Shown here piece after piece: positions 1-11,609 of a stretch of 64,000 nt of DNA. The notes under the pieces were generated by a model, which searched no databases, was not told the DNA's origin, and saw nothing but the letters and a program-made list of their open reading frames with translations. The translations under genes were made by a program, and so were the position numbers. How positions within the stretch are numbered: the stretch's first letter is position 1; each line of letters opens with the position of its first letter. This DNA comes from Eretmocerus hayati (Eukaryota > Arthropoda > Insecta > Hymenoptera > Aphelinidae): contig CM056743.1 in assembly GCA_029851415.1 (NCBI GenBank), positions 23,164,905 to 23,228,904 on the forward strand, read 5' to 3'.

Positions 1-1379
1 CTCAAATATATATATAACACGCATCATATCAGAACGACAGAGCTTTTCCCCGAGAATCATTTTCGTGTCTGCTGCTCGTCTCTATATAAAAGCCAAGAGT
101 TCGCTGCCCCCCTCGGTGTGTATATATATATATACATATATACTCGCAATGAATGATGAGCCGGCTTTTCTGAATGAAATTCCATTCGGTATATGTAGAG
201 GTTATATATCTATCTTTATATAGCAAAACTCGACCAATGCGTGTATATTATAGAGGAATCAGTTGTGGGGAAATGACGATTGCTCGTATACGAGTTTCCC
301 GCTGCGATCAACGCCACAACATCAGTAGTAAAAGACTTGTATTGGTCAGACGGATGACTGTGAATGAAGAATTTGATGCTTTTGACAATTTTTTTTTTTT
401 TTTACTTTTCGAATCTTGATTCAAATTTATGGAAACCCTTGATTGTATCTTAGGCTGGTGCCGAATGTAAGTTGAAAATGATTATTATCGAATCGAGTAG
501 TGTCCATTTTGGCGGGAAAACGTAGAAATTTGAAATTTTAAAATTGACGTTAGTTTTCTAAAGTTGAAATAATGGATCATGAATCTCAAACTTTCTGAAT
601 TCTTGAGAATTTTATAAAAAAATTCATCAAAACATGTTTTATCCAATTCCACGTGGTCACAGAATTTTCATCGGAAAGATCATATTTGAAAATTTTACCA
701 AACAACTACCCGATTCAGTCTATATTGGTACAATTATCAACTTACAGAGACTCAAGTATGTACCATTACCAAGTAATATCGACTAGTTAACAAAAGCTCC
801 TCTTTCATTCGACTCGTTCATCATCTAACCAATAGAAAGTCTCATCATATCTCGTGAGACTCATAATTCTGAGCTTTTGAAGCCTTTATAACAAGCACAA
901 CTCGACGAGACTCTATAAAGAAAGACACTAAAACATCACATGATCAGAGCCAGAGTGAGTGAGTGAGTGAGTGAGATGCAAATATTCGCGCACGTGTCGC
1001 ACAGCTCTCTTGTCTGATATTTTTTTTTCGCAAGTCTCATCCCATACACACACACACATACGAGCACACATACAAGAATCCACTCAAATACATTTACAAC
1101 GAAGTTAATATACACACACTAGTCGTCGTCGTCGTCTTCGCCGACGAAGACGACGATGTCTGAGGCTATATTCTATACCCACACGATATAACGCCGGTTG
1201 CCGGTTCTATTTATAGCTTTATATATACCGATGATTCAAAGCTCGTACACGCATAACACACACAAAAACACGCGTTAAATTTTGATGATGAGAAATCGTC
1301 AAAAACCAACGAATTTTATAATTAAAAAAAAAAAAAAAGTTATCACTATATTTATATATTATCATATATATGCACTCAC
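1..1379. other. Non-coding stretch, probable intron 3' of the minus-strand exon
   Basis: No credible coding frame. It is AT-rich with TA and CA runs, a TGAG tetranucleotide repeat at about 954-975, and a CpG-rich hairpin at 1128-1157. If the exon at 1380-1671 is right, this is the beginning of its downstream intron on the minus strand. Confidence 0.6.
954..975. repeat. (TGAG)n microsatellite
   Basis: About five tandem GTGA/TGAG units in a row, seen directly. Confidence 0.9.
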
Positions 1380-1514
1380 CGGATCCATAATATTCCTTGC
1401 AATATCTCATAGCAGCCCTTTGAACAATTGAATAATAAAGATTAACGTAAGACGTTGATTGATTTTGTGCTGATAAAGCCATTGTTGGTGCACAGCTTGC
1501 AATATGATGTTGTG

Positions 1515-1546
<32 letters not shown>

Positions 1547-1671
1547 ATTTGTAACTGTGGTTGATGATTATGATGATGATGCCTAATTGTATCGGTATCC
1601 AATGCTGATGCTGCCGGAGGAGCTGCTCCTCCTCCGCAGCCACCACCACTATCCAATTGGCCCAGTGTGCA
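1380..1671 (-). CDS. Putative internal coding exon, low-complexity N-terminal region of an unidentified protein
   Basis: On the minus strand this is open for 97 codons plus one base. It runs from a TAG acceptor (1674-1672, after an oligo-T stretch) to a strong donor, G|GTGAGTGC, at 1380/1379, giving a phase-1 intron next. The peptide begins CTLGQLDSGGGCGGG, then has an Ala/Pro stretch, a His run, an almost pure Gln tract (QQQHQQQQQQ), and ends with a more complex segment, SYVNLYYSIVQRAAMRYCKE followed by YYGS. Gly/His/Gln runs followed by ordinary sequence are typical of insect regulatory or neuronal proteins, but I do not recognise the family. No in-frame ATG precedes the poly-Q; the first is at 1482-1480 (MALSAQ...). 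So either the exon is internal, fed by an upstream exon, or translation begins after the poly-Q. The open frame stops exactly at the acceptor, which favours the internal-exon reading. The frame beginning near 1736 is an out-of-frame shadow. Confidence 0.5.
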
Positions 1672-1674
1672 CTA

Positions 1675-1945
1675 TTAAAAATTATGTCCTCCCCTTTTAT
1701 AAAAAAAGGGTGGACACTCCCCGAGTCTTTAAACAAATTTTTTCTATTTTTTTTTTCAAAAAAAATTTTTTTCCCGCCAACACAACGAGCTTTTTTGCAC
1801 CGTTTTCAGCGTATCATCATTTTCAACATAACCGTCAACTTCGTCGTCGTCATCATCACTCGCGTTTTTATTATTATTTTTTGTATTGGGTCCGGGCCCA
1901 ATTTAATCGGCCTCATCTTATTTTTTTATTCGCCCCCTAATAAAC

Positions 1946-1947
<2 letters not shown>
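1675..1947. other. AT-rich flank upstream (minus sense) of the exon
   Basis: Dominated by T/A homopolymer runs and short purine/pyrimidine blocks. It would contain the branch point and polypyrimidine tract of the exon at 1380-1671. No coding signal seen. Confidence 0.4.

Positions 1948-1987
<40 letters not shown>
1948..1987. repeat. (TTA)n microsatellite
   Basis: About 13 uninterrupted TTA units, seen directly. Confidence 0.95.
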
Positions 1988-2822
1988 CGCGCCGCAAGCT
2001 CAGTCACACACGCGGTTTGCCTCATCACAAAACTCGTGAATTTTGCGCCCACTTTTCACGTAAAATCCGCGTTAACTTCTCTAATAATAATAATAAAACT
2101 CGCGCAACGCGGCAGCAGCTCGACGGCGACGACGGCGGCGGCGGCGGTCTGCTGCTTTCTGGCGCCGGCAATCTTTCCTTCTTTCTTCTTCTGCTCTCTG
2201 TCTCTCGTTTGGAGAGAGAGAGAGCCGCCTATCCCGCCACTAGTACTACTACTACCACCACCAGCGCGTGAGCTACCTCCCACTCTTATTTTGTCGGCAT
2301 TGCTAGCATTGAAAATATATATATCTATATATATTAAAGCACACACACACACACACCCGCGTACGATGCGCCAAGACGGCCACGGCACGCTATGGTTATA
2401 TATATATATGCTTCCCCCACTCTTTTTCACTTTTTTTTTTGCACGAGGAGGACCCATACAGAGCGAGTCGGAGGATGACAGATTACGAGCAGAAAGAGAG
2501 CCGGACCGCAGCAGCGCCCCCCCCCCTTCGAAAGAAAAGAAGAGACGGAGGGGAAGAGCCGGGTTCTCCTGAAAAAGTCCAGCGACAAAAAAAAAAGAAG
2601 AAGGGAGGGTTGGCTTGCTGCTGCTGTCGGACTGACTGGCACCCAGTTCTGTGGGATGAGGAGGTAAAAAAAGAAAAAAAGAAAAAAAAAGTAAAAGAGT
2701 TGAGACCGAGACGGGCGGGAGGGAGTAGTGGATGATTCTAACCAGAAGCGGGGAGTGGTGAATCGTCGTATATACCCCCTTCGATGCGCCTCCGCCAGTG
2801 CCACCGATGCATCGTGATATAG

Positions 2823-2854
<32 letters not shown>

Positions 2855-3030
2855 GGAAGAGAGAAGCGGGGAAAAAAGTGCGCGACGCAGACATACAGCT
2901 CTCTGTGATACCAGGCCTGGCTCTGTGCAGCCTCGAAGAGTCGAATCGATATTACGAAGCTTTTAAAAAAGCACCACCTGTAAATCGACGAGAAGCGGGG
3001 CCCTGGCGTGGCTCGAATGAGATACAATAT
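1988..3030 (-). promoter_or_regulatory. CpG- and microsatellite-rich islet, possible promoter/5' UTR region
   Basis: A GC-richer stretch with many CpGs (for example 2100-2170), a CA run (about 2340-2358), a CT run (about 2822-2853), purine tracts (2480-2700) and several TATATA motifs. Such composition is common around insect promoters and 5' UTRs, and it lies 0.3-1.3 kb upstream of the minus-strand exon. Long open frames here, such as 3027-2056 minus, are homopolymer-driven and not taken as genes. No definite transcription start can be set. Confidence 0.3.
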
Positions 3031-4950
3031 GGTAAAAAGCTCCCTGCAAGCTTGCGAGGTTTGAGTGATGATCGGTGATGGCCAAGACCTTGACTGGGTT
3101 AGTAGTGATGATGATGACGGTCAATGACTGCAAGCTCGAAGCTTTCAAGGTTTAAACTGTGCTTTGAAACCCAAGCAAATGTTTCAGGGGAATAAAAGCT
3201 CCCGCAAGCTCGCGAGGGTTGGGTGATGATCGTCGATGACCATGACCTTGACTGGGTTAGTAGTGGTGATGATGACGGTCAATGACTGCAAGCTCGAACA
3301 AGATTTTAAGGTTTAAACTGTGCTTTGAAGCCCAAGCAAATGTTTCAGGGGAATAAAAGCTCCCGCAAGCTCGCGAGGGTTGGGTGATGATCGGTGATCG
3401 TTGAGACCTTGATTCGATTAGTAGCGTTGACGATGACGACCAATGACTGCAAGCTCGGAGCTTTGAAGGTATGAACTGAGCTTTGAAGCTCACGTGAATG
3501 CCTCGGGAGGATGAAAGCTCCCGTAGTCTTCAGCTTTGGGTAAAGATCGGCAGGCTGAGACCGTAAAAGAAGGAAGCTGTGTCAATAACGGCTAATGACT
3601 GGAAGCTCGGAGCTTTGAAGGTTTGGATTGAGGTTTGAAACTCAAGAGGACAAAATAAGGTGGTGAACGCTCTTGTAAGCTCGACTTTTGGGTTAAGATC
3701 GGTGGGACGAGGTCTTGAGAACGTAGTGATGGTGATGACAGTCGATGACTGTAAGCTACAGTCTTTGGAATCTTCATTAGAGCTTTGAAGCTCTTGCGGA
3801 CGCTTCGTATGAAGCAAAGCTCTCACAAGCTCGAGATTTTAGTTGAGATCAGTGGGCCGATACTTTGACAGCGCAATGGTCGCGATGAAGGTCAACGACT
3901 GCAAGCTCGGAGCTTCGACGGTTCAGATAATTGAGCTTTCAAGCTCATGTACACGTCCCAAGGAAATCAAGATTCCCGTAATCTCGAAAGTTGGATAAGG
4001 GTCGGTGAGCCGAGACCTTGACTGGGGCCGTGGCAATGATAGTGGATGACTGCAAGCTCTGACCTTCGAGAGTTCAAGTTGAGTTTCGACATTTTTGCGG
4101 ATGCTTGAGGAAATTAAACCTTCTTGCAAGCTTGAGTCACGGTTGATGTGTGCAGAGATCAATGAATCGTGATCCAAACTAGAAAGATATGGTCGTGATC
4201 GACGATAAGGGAACGTCCATGAATTACGTGAGGGTTTCAGGGGGAGCGGGGGTTCTTCAATTTCTTCTGTCCCATATATGAGTCAGCAATTTTCCATAAG
4301 AAAAATCTTACTAGGGGAAAAGGGGGTCTGAAATCATAAAATTTTCTCTCACGTAATTTATGGACGTTCCTTAATTGCGAGCTCGGTGATGCAAAGTGTT
4401 GGTTTGAGCCTTCAAGCGACCATGAAGCTCTCGCGATGTAAATTTATGAGAAAAATGCGGAGATCCATGAATTGAGAAATAGACTAAACAGTGGTGGTGT
4501 TGATAGATGATTGAAAGCTTGAACAGGTAAAATTGGTTGTTGGGCAAAACTAATGCCGTAAAGAGCTCAAAACTCTTGCAAGCTCAATTTAGGTGGTTGT
4601 GGAGCAGTTTTTAGCGTAAGAAAATCTCATCGAAGGCACAGTTGATGCCAGACGATGATTGCAAGCTCAAGATTCTGGGTGCCAAGTTAAGCTCTTGGAG
4701 TTAAAAGTACTTGCAAGCTCTGTAACGAGTATTTTTGCGCAGTGGTTTGGAGACCAAGATCCCGCCAGTGACGAAGCTGATGAATGTTGATGACTGCAAG
4801 CTTGAAACTATCAATGCTGTAGGTTCAAACTTTGGGCTAGCGGAATGAGATAATGCTTGCAAAGATTGGAACGTCAAAATTATATCCAACGAACCAATGG
4901 CATCTGTTCATGACTGTCATGTGTGACTATGACTTGGAGTTTTGAATATT
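3030..4950. repeat. Degenerate tandem array, period about 150-160 bp, core TGACTGCAAGCTCGGAGC
   Basis: The landmark AATGACTGCAAGCTC recurs near 3123, 3281, 3442, 3594, 3744, 3894 and 4045, giving spacings of about 150-161 bp. Each monomer also holds AAGCTCCCGCAAGCTC and GACCTTGACTGGG-like blocks. The first three monomers are very similar and later ones decay; relics continue near 4653 and 4789. A MITE (4208-4371) is inserted in one monomer. The period is close to nucleosome length, as in many satellites. Confidence 0.85.
4208..4371. mobile_element. 164-bp MITE with TA target-site duplication (Tc1/mariner-like)
   Basis: Terminal inverted repeats read AGGGAACGTCCATGAATTAC at the left end and, in reverse complement, AGGAACGTCCATAAATTACG at the right end; the match continues through CGTGAG. 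TA dinucleotides flank both ends (4206-4207 and 4372-4373). Removing the element rejoins CGACGA-TA-ATTGCGAGCTCGG, which restores the surrounding satellite monomer (compare CAACGACTGCAAGCTCGG). No coding capacity. Tc1/mariner is inferred only from the TA duplication. Confidence 0.85.
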
Positions 4951-5208
4951 GTACTCATACAGAGAGCTTGACTCAAACGCTTAGAGGTGTGCTAAAATAC
5001 TTGAAAGCTCATGAAAATTTCGATATAGGAAAGCGGCACGATGCTTCAAAACCACGATGGAGACGGGGACGGTACTCAAGGAAGGGAGCAAATTCAAAAA
5101 TCAGGAGCTGAAAGTTGTATGAACAGATGAAATACTTTGCAACTTCAATGACTGATAATCACAAATAGTAATGTAAGCTTAAAGACGAGATTGTCGAGGT
5201 TGAACTCA

Positions 5209-5537
5209 CAAGGGGAGTCCGGAGTCTCCGGGTCCTGAAATCTCACCAAAATTTTTTTACAGCTTTGTACCACCTAGAATATAAAGAATCCAGAGTAACT
5301 CCGTCGAATGGACCCTCTGTCCGAAGTTACAGCCTATGACATTAGCATTACCCATATAGGCCCATGTTAAAAAGTGATATACATAGATATACTAACAATG
5401 CCAACGTTTTTGCTTGTAGCTCTGAGCAAGGAGCCCATTTGACGGAGTTACTCTGGATTCTTCATATTCTAGATGGTACGAGATTGTGAAAAAAATTTGG
5501 TGAGATTTCAGGACCCGGAGACTCCGAACTCCCCTTG
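5209..5537. mobile_element. 329-bp MITE with inverted arms of about 120 bp and TCA duplication
   Basis: The left arm begins CAAGGGGAGTCCGGAGTCTC and is matched in reverse by the right arm ending at 5537, with only scattered mismatches over about 120 bp (roughly 5209-5335 against 5415-5537). A TCA trinucleotide flanks both ends (5206-5208 and 5538-5540). A 3-bp duplication would suit PIF/Harbinger or CACTA groups, but the termini do not decide the superfamily. Non-coding. Confidence 0.8.
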
Positions 5538-6430
5538 TCAGTAGCTTTTGCAGATTTTTTGGAAAATTGAGCGAGATCTCGCAATAAACTTATCCGGATG
5601 GCCTAAAGCCTAATCGCTGGAACATAATTTTGACAAAGCAAAGGGAGCTAATGATGGTCGATGGCTGAAAAATCGAACGTCCAAGCGCTGGATTAGGACT
5701 GTCAAATCATCGCAGATCTCTTGGACAAATGAAAGTACCCGTAAGGTAGACCCACGTGACTTTCGTATACCAAAGCTCACTCCAAGCTCGGAGTGACACT
5801 CGTTTGTGAATGTGAGCCCGCAAACTTTGAAAACCGCTGCAATTAACCTTAGAGTTTTTCCGGATCTCTCAAGTCAAAAAAAAAAAAAAAAAAAATACTA
5901 AAAAATCTGATCCGAGGGGTATATGCAGTTGTCTAGTAGCCATAGCACTGACAAAACTAGCTCTGATAACAGCTAACGACTACAAGTTCAGAGCATTAGG
6001 TTCTCAGATTGACCATTAGAACTTGTAAGATCAACCAAGAAATTTGGTCGACGATAAACTGTCCAACATGCTAACAGGGAGAAAAATGATCAAAATAGTT
6101 GCTAATTAGAATTTGGAAGCTTGCAGGTACCAGGAAAGATTAAACAGGTAAAAGCTCTGCCATTTTTCGCTCCATTGAATAACAGTCTGTTGTCCTACAG
6201 GAAGGATTAGCTTTTTGATTGACTGTGTAGTGTGCAAAAGATTTTTCGGAAAGAAAATCAAGACAACAATCATTGTCTTGAAAAAGGTAGTATCAGTTAT
6301 TGATATTGGCGCGATACAAGATCTACATAGACATTAACATCACAAACTTTGATTGTCATACATGACAAGTAGACTCCGTTCATGAATTACTTTTCCCACT
6401 AATATCAAAATAAGGGTACCAAGCCAAATA
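5538..6430. other. No recognised feature
   Basis: AT-rich unique-looking sequence with a poly-A run (about 5877-5895). I see no gene or structured repeat. Confidence 0.5.
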
Positions 6431-6431
6431 T

Positions 6432-6451
6432 AGAATAAATAAATGAATGAA

Positions 6452-6486
<35 letters not shown>

Positions 6487-6517
6487 ATACACACACACAT
6501 ATATATATATATATATA
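6432..6517. repeat. Compound microsatellite (AAAT)n-(CA)n-(TA)n
   Basis: About a dozen AAAT units followed by short CA and TA runs, seen directly. Confidence 0.95.
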
Positions 6518-6724
6518 ATAAGAAAACTTCGGTTTGAGTTTAACGTCTAGTTTCACCGGTAGGCCGCACCCAGACGGCATGGTGAAGCCTATATGCGTAT
6601 AAGGGTTGAAATACGCTTAATCGGTGCGTCAGAAAACTACAGATTTTCATTTCGGTGACTGGGACTTATAGTTATAGATGAGACCCAAAGCACCGAGATC
6701 GCCGAAAAAAAGTACATGAGAAAA

Positions 6725-6810
6725 AATTCCAGGAGTGCCCGTCCGGTACTCGAACCTAGAACTTTCACATGGAAGTGTTTGAGACCTTATCCACTGAGTT
6801 CTACGATTTT
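6725..6810 (-). ncRNA. tRNA-like relic with A and B boxes (SINE head or tRNA pseudogene)
   Basis: Minus strand: A-box-like TAGAACTCAGTGGATAAG (6801-6784), then about 27 nt, then B-box-like GGTTCGAGTACC (6756-6745), followed by an oligo-T stop (about 6726-6721), the usual RNA polymerase III arrangement. The T loop is one base too long and the acceptor stem does not pair well, so it is not a functional tRNA as read. Confidence 0.4.
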
Positions 6811-7258
6811 GTTAGAGCTCAAAAATTTCATAAGTAGAGTCTTGCGTGTTCGAACGATGAAAGCTCCACAGTATAATTACACATCTCCGCACTTATAAAC
6901 CGCAAGACAAACAGCCCGGTCTGTAATCAAAGAAGTAATACGGTATAAGAATAAGGGGAAGCCACCTACAAAAACTATCAACGATATAGTATTATGTAGC
7001 TTCAAGTACGAGGAGTGAAACCAACGGTATGCTTACACCATTTCAGTACTGATATTTCAACTACAGTGAGGCGAGACAAAACGATCGAATGCGTCTACCC
7101 ACGTGTCTGTATACGACTTTCTGACAGAAGCTTTTTTTTCAAGGTGTGCAACGAGACAGGTCAAGTTGTCGGTCGTCTACATTAAGATTTTCAACTATAA
7201 AGATGAATTCGTATAAAGTGGTGAATTGCTTCGATGCGCAAGCGGTATAGTCTCTTGA

Positions 7259-7422
7259 GAGCTTGCAAGCTCAAGTCGAATCAGCCGATCGTGAACGCCA
7301 CCCCCCTTAGACAGTCTAAAGGTTATTGCACCCTTCTTTTTACACACACAGTAGTAGAAAAGTATTATAATGGTATTCTACTTGGTTGGCGCCCCTTTCA
7401 AAGCTTTAGAGCTTGCAAGCTC
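7259..7422. repeat. Two perfect GAGCTTGCAAGCTC palindromes
   Basis: Identical 14-bp perfect palindromes at 7259-7272 and 7409-7422, 150 bp apart. That spacing matches the period of the 3-5 kb array, whose monomers contain GCAAGCTC, so these may be outlying relics of it. Confidence 0.7.
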
Positions 7423-8200
7423 TTGTATATGAGAAAACGAGAGTAGGGGATGTAAAGTTGTTCGCAGATGATGGCATTGGGTCACTGTGATTTCTTCTTC
7501 TGAGGACTCTCTGCAAGCTCGTAAGTTTTGAGCCACAAAGCTGTAGAAGGGATAGGGAGAAGAGGAAGAGGGGAGGGGGGTATGAGCTTTGGCAAGGTCT
7601 TGGTTCAAGAGGGGAGAGTTTTCCAGAAAAAGGGATAGCAAGGAAATCGTGCGTGCGCGTTGGCAAGAGGATATTTCCATTTTTCAGTCCCTTTCTACTC
7701 ATATTTCATTCAGAGTAACTTTATAAAGGAGTAGTATATCGAATAATATCGTTTGAATTTGTATGTAAGTTTTCTTACAAGATTTGTGGGAGGACCTTTC
7801 GGACAATTTACAAGTTAAATAAAAGTTTCAAGTTGTTGTGTGAATGGACGGATCAAAGTTAAAATTCGATCTCAACTTGGTACAATGAAAATTTATTGGC
7901 TACTTTCCATCATTTTCGAGTCTTTTCAAACAAATAAACTTTTTCCGCAACTCTATTCGAGCGAGAGGTTTAGTTACATTGGCTTCTTCATCTTTTTTAG
8001 AGAAATCATGCATGAGCAGTGGCTAATTCGATGATATAAAGTTATTGTAAAACGCGATATTGCATGTTCTAAAAGGTATTTATCTTTTTTTAAATTTTTG
8101 TGGTCTCCGGGAAGATTTTATTAAATATAGTCCGATTTCGTCAAAGTTTTACAGATATATCAATACTTGGTGCTCATTTCATACTATAGCATTATTACCT
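7423..8200. other. No recognised feature
   Basis: Includes a purine-rich tract at 7550-7620. The reading frames seen are short and low-complexity. Confidence 0.45.
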
Positions 8201-8202
8201 CT

Positions 8203-8905
8203 CTAGCTACCACTCGTTTTTGGCTTGTGAATATTATTGATGATCCAGAGGCCCTTGAAATGCTTTTGTAACTCAGCAATGCTATTTGTATTAAGACCGC
8301 ATGGATAATGATAAATTGAGGCTATTAGGAAGAGGTTATCCTTGTAATAGAATTCGTTAAAATGAAATTTCTTTGAATTGGTATCGCTGATAGTTATAAC
8401 CATAAATCAGCCCGGCTAGCCACCACCCATACTCATCAACATGTTCACACATGCACCCGTTCGATCATCAACCTATTTCACCTACTGACGATTTGAATCT
8501 CCCGTGTCCCCACCCATAACCCACACGGCCACGTATATAATATTCCAGCGAGTCCAGCCGAGCCTAGATCAGACCGTTCCAAAATGTCTCAGATCATGCC
8601 AGACCTTTCTAGATCATTTCAGACCGTTTCAGACAGTACAAGATCATCTCAAATCATTCCAGAACACCCCAGACCGTCCTAGACCGTTACAGATAATTTC
8701 AGACATAATCAGACTGTCTTAGACCATTTTCAGACCTTTCCAGATCGTTCATAAGACAATCCCAAACTACCCATCCACTTGACCCACTCATTCCCTAATC
8801 CATCTATGACTCATACGGCCGTCCATTATTCTTTATCCTCTCCACGGAGGCAACTCAATACGCGTTATCCAGACGGAGACATTATCTTGACTATAAGGCA
8901 AGTTC
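8203..8905 (+). mobile_element. Minisatellite-carrying dispersed element, copy 1
   Basis: Left flank GGCTTGTGAATATTATTGAT then CCAGAGGCCC and a TTATAACC block, then ACCCATAACCCACACGG (about 8511), then a degenerate decamer array with AGACCG/AGATCAT cores (about 8540-8760), then a right flank CATCCACTTGACCCACTCA and CTATGACTCATACGG with a degraded CAATACGCG. The same order of blocks is found at 11.0, 19.2 and, inverted, 51.4-52.9 kb. No coding capacity recognised; superfamily unknown. Confidence 0.75.
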
Positions 8906-9049
8906 CAACCGCGGGAAATTCAAATATTCTTTTTCAAAATTCACCACAGTCTCCTCACAACCATACTAATTATAAATATTGAATACCCAACGCACTTCAG
9001 AAGTTTAAATACAAAAATCTCCAAGCTCCTCTCTCGTTCATCCCCGGAG

Positions 9050-9525
9050 ATTCTGAAAAAGTGAACGGGATACAGGAAGCTACCAGAGTACCACCACAAC
9101 CACCACCACCACCACCACCACTAGCAACGGGTGGACGCATGCAAAAAAAAAAAACTAGTACAAGCGGCTGTGATGGTCAGCCTTTCGCAAGCTCACAGAA
9201 AGGTATATATATATATATATATACACACACTAGAATACAGAGGACGCGATGCGGGCTCTTCTCTACTTGGGAAGGGGGGGGGGAGGGGGGCATTATCTGT
9301 TAAACCTAAAATCGATACATTGCGCTCTTTCTACCTTTATACTATACTGCACCGAGGTGTATAGAGAAAAACGTCGGTGAATTTTCCGTGAGATAAATGG
9401 CGGCTCATTGGGAAAAAGCTACCCTGACCAACCAAACTCCCCCCCCCTCCCTTCCCCTTTCCCTTTCTTCCACTCTTTTTCTCTAGTTCGTTCACGCAAG
9501 CTTGAGATATATAGACTAAAAGTGT

Positions 9526-9569
<44 letters not shown>

Positions 9570-9871
9570 TGTATGAGGTCCAGAGGAAAAAGAGGAAAGA
9601 GGGGGGGGGAGGGAAGAGAGAGCTTGCAGAGCAACAGCAGCAGTAGTAGTAGTAGAACCCGGACGATGCCCCACCCCGTGAGCTTTTTTTCTCCTCTGGT
9701 TTCGATGTATGTATATATATATATATATACTGTGGGATTTGATGCTTTTTTTCTCGCGCGCGCAGCTTCGCGTTAATAAAAAATTTTCGAATAAATGATG
9801 GAACGAGGCTCTCTGATGCTGCACGAGTATACAAGAGATGCTGTGCCTCTGGGTTATGTACTGTATACAAC

Positions 9872-9910
<39 letters not shown>

Positions 9911-9930
9911 TGCAAGCTCTTCGCCCGCGA
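9050..9930. promoter_or_regulatory. Microsatellite- and purine/pyrimidine-rich islet
   Basis: Contains (CCA)n near 9092-9120, TA runs, G runs, (GA)n at about 9530-9566, (AGT)n, a second TA run near 9713-9729 and (GT)n at about 9876-9909. The texture resembles the 2-3 kb islet. No exon is supported, and the long open frames here are simple-sequence artefacts. A promoter or regulatory role is only inferred. Confidence 0.25.
9876..9909. repeat. (GT)n microsatellite
   Basis: Uninterrupted GT run seen directly. Confidence 0.9.
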
Positions 9931-10237
9931 GTATTTGAATTCTACGAACTGCGAGCGAGCTGCCCGCTCGTGTTGATTGGGAATTTGAAAAATGAAGGGG
10001 TCATATCGAACTGAAACTCCCTCTCTGTACCTTCCAATGTCTTTCTATATAGAATATGTAGCTTTTCGATAGCCAGGCTGCTTTTGATTTTGATGAAGGC
10101 TGCAGGATGATACTGCTCTGATCTCTTACCCCTTCTTCATCGAAATCTTTTTATTTTATTTTTATATTTATCTACTCTGCACTGAGGATGCTCATCACTA
10201 AGCCGTATTACCGACTGCTGATGCCAATGCGATTCTG

Positions 10238-10239
<2 letters not shown>

Positions 10240-10270
<31 letters not shown>
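10240..10270. repeat. (GT)n microsatellite
   Basis: GT run with one interruption, seen directly. Confidence 0.9.
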
Positions 10271-10564
10271 CTGGGGCTATTCATTCATAGTCTGAGCTAA
10301 TGTTTTGCTCGACTCCCTATATATTGTATCAGAGAGATTTGAGACTGATTCAACCCCTTTAGAGACTCATTGGAAAGATAGGGGAAGAGGAGAGGGATGC
10401 ATGGGTTAGAAAGTATGAAATTGGGATGATATGCGGAGGTTTTTTTGTATTGGTACTGTGGAGCACTCGTGATATGGTGTGTGCATGGCTGACCACATGG
10501 AAAATCTAAATGAAAAATATTTTGTGAGCATCGGATTTTGGGAGATTAATTTAAGGCCTGGTTA

Positions 10565-10566
<2 letters not shown>

Positions 10567-10602
<36 letters not shown>
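10567..10602. repeat. (GT)n microsatellite
   Basis: Long GT run ending in GGGTG, seen directly. It is the third GT run within 0.8 kb. Confidence 0.9.
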
Positions 10603-10606
<4 letters not shown>

Positions 10607-10609
10607 TAG

Positions 10610-11010
10610 GTAACTTTGAAAAACAATAATAGAGATGTAGATGTGTATGTATGTGTTTTTGTAAATTTTTATCTAGTGTTTCAAGTATTATGATTATTTA
10701 AATAGATATGAAGAGGTTAGGTCACCAGCAAATATTCTAGGTAAATTTATGAAACTTTCAAGATAAACGAATATTAGAATTGCGAGATTTAGACAGGTGA
10801 GTTGGTAACTGGAGATGTTAAGATTTTAAATCAATCCTACGATTTGAGATATCAATTCGATTGCCAAAAAAAAAATCACTGGAAAAACAAGATTAATTAA
10901 TCCATTCATCGGATGAATTTATCATTTTAGATCGTACTTACAATAGCAAGAAAAAAATTCTTTGAGCAAATGATGTGATCGAGACCTTCAAACTGCTATT
11001 ATATTGAGAT
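10610..11010. other. No recognised feature
   Basis: AT-rich, no gene or repeat recognised. Confidence 0.45.
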
Positions 11011-11014
11011 TTAG

Positions 11015-11605
11015 CCTTATTGCAAGTTATATTTGAATAAAGATGGGTATAGGGATCAATTAATGGTATTAAAAAGAGGTTTCTCATGAATTTTGTACAG
11101 ATGACATTGAACTGATGCCGCTAGTATATATTTATAACCATCCACTAACCCGCCTAGCCAACCACTCATCAACCTGTGCAACCGTCTACTCGACCATTAA
11201 CCCATCCGATTACCGGAAATTTTCGCGTCCTAACCCATAACCCACACGGTCACTCTATATAGCCAGCCCAGCCAAGCGTAGACCGAATCACCCCAGGCCA
11301 TCCCAAATCATTCCGGACCGTATCGGAACGTCTCAGATCGTACCAGATCATCTCAGACCATACTATCCCACATCAAACCATCCTATTAGATCATTCCGAC
11401 CGTCACAGACAATTCTAGACGTACCGGGATGTCCCAGACCTTTCTTGATCGTTTCAGACCATTCATCCACCTGAGTCTCTATCCATTCACCAAACCATCC
11501 ATGACCCGTACGGTGACCCATTATACTCTACCACTTCTTTCTATAGGCAATCCGACACGTGGGATATGGAGACGGCCGTTTAATCATTATAATAATTTCT
11601 GCGCC
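11015..11605 (+). mobile_element. Minisatellite-carrying dispersed element, copy 2
   Basis: Shares with the other copies GCAAGTTATATTTGAATAAA then GATGGGTATAGGGATCAATT, AAGAGGTTTCTCATGAATTT, a TTATAACCATCCACTAACCC block, ACCCATAACCCACACGGTCA, a short decamer array (about 11275-11465; AGACCG and AGATCGT/AGATCAT units) and the right flank CATGACCCGTACGGTGACCC with a degenerate copy of CCGATACGCGGGAT. It has the shortest array of the four. Confidence 0.75.
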
Positions 11606-11609
11606 AATC

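Noticed and set aside
2056..3027. 323-codon minus-strand open frame
   Set aside because: Made of microsatellite and homopolymer translations (Ser/Leu, Lys, Ala runs). No convincing start or conserved-looking segment.
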